Part shown: in pieces, positions 1 through 8,088 of the stretch
How positions within the stretch are numbered: position 1 is the first letter of the stretch
Layout: each line of letters opens with the position of its first letter
NCBI GenBank assembly: GCA_015488075.1
Contig: WFOM01000140.1
Coordinates: 1 to 8,088 of the forward strand
Direction of reading: 5' to 3'
Length of the DNA stretch: 8,088 nt
DNA from: Helicobacteraceae bacterium
GTDB taxonomy: Bacteria; Campylobacterota; Campylobacteria; Campylobacterales; Sulfurimonadaceae
Program-made: the position numbers and the translations under genes
Notes under the pieces: generated by a model
Databases searched by the model: none
Seen by the model: only the letters and a program-made list of their open reading frames with translations
Told to the model about the DNA's origin: nothing

Positions 1-4416
<4,416 letters not shown>

Positions 4417-4422
4417 AATATA

Positions 4423-4464
4423 GGATACAGGATTGAGGATATATCCTCAGTCCTCAAGTCTGTA
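4423..4464. repeat. heptamer-periodic inverted repeat element
   Basis: Starting seven bases after the rpoC stop, the sequence reads as six consecutive 7-mers: GGATACA, GGATTGA, GGATATA, then TCCTCAG, TCCTCAA, GTCTGTA. The last three are roughly the reverse complement of the first three. Two folds are possible: the perfect 14-nt palindrome GAGGATATATCCTC (4435-4448), or a longer stem pairing 4426-4439 with 4451-4464 (13 pairs including one G-T, one mismatch, 11-nt loop). No T-run follows, so it is not a classical rho-independent terminator. It could be a small dispersed repeat, an mRNA 3'-end stabiliser or a protein site; the sequence alone does not say. Confidence 0.6.
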
Positions 4465-4532
4465 ATTATAACTTTCTTACACATTTACTTCAATAGTTTT
4501 TACAAATAAGCTAATTTTAATCAATATTTATG

Positions 4533-4538
4533 TAAAAT
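4533..4538 (+). promoter_or_regulatory. candidate -10 element for rpsL-rpsG-fusA
   Basis: TAAAAT, preceded by TG, sits in an AT-rich stretch with phased A/T runs upstream and no obvious -35. Housekeeping promoters of Campylobacterota commonly have this form. Transcription would start near 4545, giving a leader of about 60 nt that contains the 4549-4571 palindrome. An alternative -10, TAATAT (4557-4562), lies inside that palindrome. Neither is proven. Confidence 0.35.
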
Positions 4539-4548
4539 TCCGTGTTAA

Positions 4549-4571
4549 ATTTTGGGTAATATACCCGAAAT
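4549..4571. promoter_or_regulatory. near-perfect palindrome upstream of rpsL (operator or leader hairpin)
   Basis: Ten-base arms (4549-4558 and 4562-4571) pair around a 3-nt spacer, with nine Watson-Crick pairs and one T-G. The core is GGGTA-ATA-TACCC. It ends 33 nt before the rpsL start codon. As DNA it could be a regulator site overlapping a possible -10 (TAATAT, 4557-4562). As RNA it would be a stable hairpin upstream of, not covering, the ribosome binding site. The symmetry is seen directly; the role is inferred. Confidence 0.5.
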
Positions 4572-4604
4572 AATTCTACTGGAAAATTTAATGAAAGGAT
4601 ATGT

Positions 4605-4979
4605 ATGCCAACTATAAACCAATTGGTTAGAAAAGAGCGAAAAAAAGTGATTAAAAAGTCAAAATCACCGGCTCTAGTAAATTGTCCTCAAAGAAGAGGG
4701 GTTTGCACAAGAGTTTACACAACAACTCCTAAAAAACCTAACTCGGCTTTGAGAAAAGTTGCAAAAGTAAGACTTACTTCAGGTTATGAGGTTATATCTT
4801 ACATAATGGGTGAAGGACACAACCTTCAAGAACACTCTATTGTGCTTGTAAGAGGCGGTAGAACAAAAGACTTACCGGGTGTTAAGTATCACATAGTAAG
4901 AGGTGCATTAGATACTGCAGGTGTTGCAAACAGAACAGTTTCTAGAAGTAAATACGGAACTAAAAAACCAAAAAAATAA
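4605..4979 (+). CDS. rpsL: 30S ribosomal protein S12
   Basis: S12 lies at the decoding centre of the small subunit and helps set translational accuracy. The 124-residue product matches the family length. It begins [10 protein letters not shown] and carries the conserved [25 protein letters not shown] block (about 27-51), C27 and C34 as in E. coli, the [10 protein letters not shown] loop (69-78) and the KDLPGVKYH segment (88-96). Lys43 and Lys88, the two positions where streptomycin-resistance changes usually occur, are both wild type, and so is Asp89, the beta-methylthiolation site in E. coli. The start is fixed by AAAGGA at 4594-4599, five bases upstream of the ATG; two nearer upstream ATGs (4591, 4601) are out of frame. 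It is the first gene of the rpsL-rpsG-fusA set. Codon 12 is CGA, the only CGN arginine codon I found in the coding sequence here. Confidence 0.98.
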   Translation: MPTINQLVRKERKKVIKKSKSPALVNCPQRRGVCTRVYTTTPKKPNSALRKVAKVRLTSGYEVISYIMGEGHNLQEHSIVLVRGGRTKDLPGVKYHIVRGALDTAGVANRTVSRSKYGTKKPKK

Positions 4980-5542
<563 letters not shown>

Positions 5543-5553
5543 GAGGTTAAAAG

Positions 5554-7644
5554 ATGGCTAGAACTCATAAACTTGAAGATGTAAGAAACATAGGTATAGC
5601 AGCTCACATAGATGCTGGTAAAACAACAACTACCGAAAGAATCCTGTTTTATACAGGTGTTGAGCACAAAATAGGTGAAGTGCATGACGGTGCGGCAACT
5701 ATGGACTGGATGGAGCAGGAGCAAGAAAGAGGTATAACCATTACTTCTGCTGCTACAACATGTACTTGGAGAGGAAAACAGATAAATATTATAGACACTC
5801 CGGGGCACGTTGACTTTACTATAGAAGTTGAAAGATCTATGAGGGTGCTTGACGGTGCTGTTTCAGTTTTCTGTGCAGTCGGCGGTGTTCAACCTCAGAG
5901 TGAAACTGTATGGAGACAAAGAAACAAATACGGTGTTCCGTCGATTGTTTTTGTAAACAAAATGGACAGAACAGGTGCTGATTTTTATGAAGTTGAAAGA
6001 CAGATAAGAGAAAGACTCAAAGGAAACCCTGTTCCTATCCAACTTCCAATAGGTGCCGAAGACAACTTTGAAGGTGTTATAGATCTTGTCAAAATGAAAG
6101 AAATCGTATGGGATGCTGAAGCGGAAATGGGCTCGGCTTATCATGAACAAGATATCAGACCTGAACTTCAGGAAAAAGCTGAAGAATACAGAGAAAAAAT
6201 GATAGAAGAGATTTCAGGTTGTGAAGTTAACGAAGAGTTAATGGAAAAATACATGGAAGGTGAAGAGCTCACAACCGAAGAGATAATGCAAGGTATCAAA
6301 AAAGCAACTATTAACATGGAAATAGTTCCTATGACTTGCGGAACAGCTTTTAAAAATAAAGGTGTTCAAACGCTTCTTGATGCTGTTGTAGATTATCTTC
6401 CTGCACCTACAGAAGTTCCGCCTATAAGAGGAACTAAAATGGACAACCCTGATGAAGAGGTGTTTGTTGAGTCAACAGATGAAGGTCCGTTTGCGGCACT
6501 TGCATTTAAAATTATGACTGACCCGTTTGTTGGACAGCTTACTTTTATAAGAGTATACAGAGGTGTTTTGGAGTCTGGTTCTTATGTTCTAAACTCTACA
6601 AAAGCAAAAAAAGAAAGAGTCGGTAGAATACTTAGAATGCATGCTATCAAAAAAGAAGAGATGAAAGATATAAGTGCAGGTGAGATAGGTGCTGTTGTAG
6701 GTCTTAAATATACTACAACAGGTGATACTCTTTGCTCTGAAGAAGACAAAGTCGTGTTAGAGAGAATGGAATTCCCTGAACCTGTTATATCTGTTGCTGT
6801 TGAGCCAAAAACAAAAGCTGACCAGGAAAAAATGGGTATAGCCCTTGGAAAACTTGCAGCTGAAGACCCAAGCTTTAGAGTTCATACTGATGAAGAAACA
6901 GGTCAGACTATCATATCCGGTATGGGTGAGCTTCACCTTGAGATTATTGTTGACAGAATGAAAAGAGAGTTTAAAGTTGAAGCAGAAGTCGGAGCTCCTC
7001 AGGTTAGCTACAGAGAGACTATCAGAAAAGAAGTTGATCAAGAGTATAAATATGCAAAACAATCAGGTGGTAGAGGACAATACGGTCATGTATTTATCAA
7101 AATCCAACCTGTTGAACCTGGGAGCGGATTTAAATTTAACAATGAGATCAAAGGTGGTGTTATACCAAAAGAGTATATACCTGCTGTTGAAAAAGGTATA
7201 GAAGAAGCTATGCAAAACGGTGTTTTGGCAGGTTACCCTATAGAAGATGTTGAAGTAACACTTTATGACGGTAGTTACCACGAAGTTGATTCAAGTGAGA
7301 TGGCATTTAAACTGGCCGGTTCTATGGCATTTAAAGAGGGTGCTAAAAAAGCTGATCCTGTATTGCTTGAGCCTATGATGAAAGTTGAAGTAGAAGTTCC
7401 TGAAGAATATATGGGTGATGTTATAGGTGACTTAAACAGAAGAAGAGGGCAGGTTAACTCTATGAGTGACAGAAGCGGAAACAAAATAGTAGATGCTTTT
7501 GTTCCTCTTGCAGAAATGTTTGGTTATTCAACCGATCTTAGAAGTGCAACTCAAGGTAGAGCAACATACTCTATGGAATTTGACCATTATGAAGAAGTTC
7601 CAAGAAATGTTGCTGAAGAGATTATCAAAAAAAGAAACGGATAA
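5554..7644 (+). CDS. fusA: translation elongation factor G
   Basis: EF-G is a cytoplasmic GTPase that drives tRNA-mRNA translocation and, with RRF, splits post-termination ribosomes. The product has 696 residues, close to E. coli's 704. GTPase motifs are all present: G1 AHIDAGKTT (17-25), G2 RGITIT (59-64), G3 DTPGH (81-85, with catalytic His85), G4 NKMD (135-138) and a G5-like GTAF (263-266). Domain II follows from about 305, domain III around 405-480 (including GMGELHLEI), domain IV from about 485 with [10 protein letters not shown] (504-513) and the tip residue His576 in YHEVDSSE, and domain V from about 605. It is a canonical single-type EF-G with no missing key residue. The start is supported by GAGG at 5543-5546, right after the rpsG stop. 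tuf does not follow, unlike the E. coli str operon. Confidence 0.98.
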   Translation: MARTHKLEDVRNIGIAAHIDAGKTTTTERILFYTGVEHKIGEVHDGAATMDWMEQEQERGITITSAATTCTWRGKQINIIDTPGHVDFTIEVERSMRVLDGAVSVFCAVGGVQPQSETVWRQRNKYGVPSIVFVNKMDRTGADFYEVERQIRERLKGNPVPIQLPIGAEDNFEGVIDLVKMKEIVWDAEAEMGSAYHEQDIRPELQEKAEEYREKMIEEISGCEVNEELMEKYMEGEELTTEEIMQGIKKATINMEIVPMTCGTAFKNKGVQTLLDAVVDYLPAPTEVPPIRGTKMDNPDEEVFVESTDEGPFAALAFKIMTDPFVGQLTFIRVYRGVLESGSYVLNSTKAKKERVGRILRMHAIKKEEMKDISAGEIGAVVGLKYTTTGDTLCSEEDKVVLERMEFPEPVISVAVEPKTKADQEKMGIALGKLAAEDPSFRVHTDEETGQTIISGMGELHLEIIVDRMKREFKVEAEVGAPQVSYRETIRKEVDQEYKYAKQSGGRGQYGHVFIKIQPVEPGSGFKFNNEIKGGVIPKEYIPAVEKGIEEAMQNGVLAGYPIEDVEVTLYDGSYHEVDSSEMAFKLAGSMAFKEGAKKADPVLLEPMMKVEVEVPEEYMGDVIGDLNRRRGQVNSMSDRSGNKIVDAFVPLAEMFGYSTDLRSATQGRATYSMEFDHYEEVPRNVAEEIIKKRNG

Positions 7645-7650
7645 TTTTTT

Positions 7651-7680
7651 ATTGTGGGCTGTGCCCACAGTTTCTCCATT
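7651..7680 (+). terminator. likely intrinsic terminator of rpsL-rpsG-fusA
   Basis: Six bases after the fusA stop, GTGGGC-TGT-GCCCAC forms a GC-rich hairpin, extending to 9 pairs including one T-G (7651-7659 with 7663-7671; loop 7660-7662). It is followed by a modest T-rich tail, TTTCTCCATT. The tail is broken by CTCC, so termination may be incomplete. The minus strand has an A-run after the hairpin, so the site does not look bidirectional. Confidence 0.7.
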
Positions 7681-7693
7681 TACTACATTTATA

Positions 7694-7699
7694 TATAAT
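7694..7699 (+). promoter_or_regulatory. candidate -10 element of the gene after fusA
   Basis: A perfect TATAAT lies 14 nt after the terminator-like region and 29 nt before the TTG start at 7729. Upstream is T-rich with no clear -35, the usual look in Campylobacterota. Transcription would start near 7705, leaving a short leader that includes the ribosome binding site AGGA (7719-7722). Confidence 0.5.
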
Positions 7700-7728
7700 T
7701 TTATCAATCTTATCCAACAGGACATGTT

Positions 7729-8088
7729 TTGAAAAAAGTTGTTGTATTGTTTTTAGTTGCATTTTTTTTATTTGCATCAAATCCACATCTTTTCTATGAG
7801 CTCGGTGACGAGATATACAACAATGCACCAAAGATAGAAAATCTAAAACAGTATGATGTTTTTGCTCCCTACTTTGACAAGATAGACAAATATATAAATG
7901 ATGTAAATGAAACTAAGAAATTCGGGTTTGAAGCAGAAAAATCCCAACAGCACAGTGATAAAATAAAATATCTAAAACAGTTAAGAAAACTCTCAAAGAC
8001 CAATGATTTTTTTAAAAGAACTATTAATATGTATTTTGAAGATGCTTTGGATTCAAACAATGTTGAACTCTTTTCTATCACTTTAAAC
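7729..8088 (+). CDS. unrecognised exported protein, TTG start, 3'-truncated by window edge
   Basis: The frame is open from 7699 (in-frame TAA at 7696-7698) to the last base. The only sensible start is TTG at 7729, with AGGA (7719-7722) six bases upstream; the nearby ATG at 7724 is in another frame and stops after two codons. The 120 visible residues begin with Lys2-Lys3, then a hydrophobic stretch (4-16, VVVLFLVAFFLFA), which reads as a Sec signal peptide or an N-terminal membrane anchor; Ala16 is a possible but weak cleavage site. There is no Cys, so it is not a lipoprotein. The rest (about 24-120) is polar, rich in Lys, Asp, Glu, Asn and aromatic residues, and looks mainly helical. I do not recognise the family and assign no function. 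Its own promoter and the preceding terminator suggest a unit separate from fusA. Confidence 0.75.
   Translation, partial: MKKVVVLFLVAFFLFASNPHLFYELGDEIYNNAPKIENLKQYDVFAPYFDKIDKYINDVNETKKFGFEAEKSQQHSDKIKYLKQLRKLSKTNDFFKRTINMYFEDALDSNNVELFSITLN

Larger units (their letters stand above)
4417..4604. other. 188-nt gap between rpoC and rpsL
   Basis: No credible gene lies here on either strand. The left part holds a heptamer-periodic inverted element (4423-4464). The middle is very AT-rich and promoter-like. The right part holds a near-palindrome (4549-4571) and the rpsL ribosome binding site AAAGGA (4594-4599). No hairpin followed by a clear T-run is visible, so there is no strong intrinsic terminator between rpoC and rpsL. 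Read-through from rpoC plus an internal promoter is the simplest reading, but this is inference. Confidence 0.7.

Noticed and set aside
4591..4617. Eight-codon ORF (ATG at 4591) overlapping the rpsL start, as a possible leader peptide
   Set aside because: It has no good ribosome binding site and its first codons are the rpsL Shine-Dalgarno region itself; most likely chance.
6977..7201. 74-residue + strand open frame within fusA
   Set aside because: It is in another frame within EF-G domains III-IV, with no independent start signal.
7645..7728. Possible tRNA or small RNA gene after fusA
   Set aside because: The only structure is one 9-pair hairpin with a 3-nt loop; there is no cloverleaf, and a terminator explains it.
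7493..7732. + strand open frame overlapping the fusA end and the gap after it
   Set aside because: It lies out of frame inside conserved EF-G domain V and reads through the terminator hairpin; its product looks like a frame shadow.

Overview
This window is a slice of a chromosomal core-expression locus: the 3' part of rpoC, then rpsL, rpsG and fusA, then the 5' end of an unrecognised secreted-protein gene. All genes lie on the + strand. The proteins look like those of Campylobacterota (Epsilonproteobacteria). Supporting this are S12, S7 and EF-G sequences of that type, an enlarged insert in the RNA polymerase beta' trigger loop, AT-rich DNA with very frequent ATA (Ile) codons, and Arg codons that are almost all AGA/AGG. 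I cannot name the genus. No plasmid, phage, CRISPR, transposon, tRNA or rRNA is visible.

Layout: 1-4416 is rpoC, open at its 5' edge and missing about 30 N-terminal residues by alignment from memory with E. coli beta'. 4417-4604 is a 188-nt gap. It holds an element made of six 7-nt units, three GGATNNA-like and three inverted, followed by an AT-rich promoter-like stretch and a 10-bp-arm palindrome just upstream of rpsL. 4605-4979 is rpsL (S12). 4980-5074 is a 95-nt spacer that may carry an S7 autoregulation site. 5075-5542 is rpsG (S7). 5554-7644 is fusA (EF-G), which starts 11 nt after rpsG ends. 7651-7680 is a terminator-like hairpin. A perfect TATAAT follows at 7694-7699, and a TTG-initiated gene with a signal peptide starts at 7729 and runs off the right edge.

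The genes work together in gene expression. RpoC is the catalytic subunit of RNA polymerase. S12 and S7 are small-subunit ribosomal proteins (decoding-centre accuracy and 3'-major-domain assembly). EF-G drives translocation and, with RRF, ribosome recycling. tuf, which follows fusA in E. coli, is not present downstream here.

Most of the window is ordinary housekeeping sequence. I see no clearly new system. The points worth a second look are the heptamer-periodic inverted element after rpoC, the palindrome in front of rpsL, the rpsL-rpsG spacer, the triplicated motif in the RpoC insert, and the TTG-start secreted protein after fusA, which an ATG-only gene search would miss.
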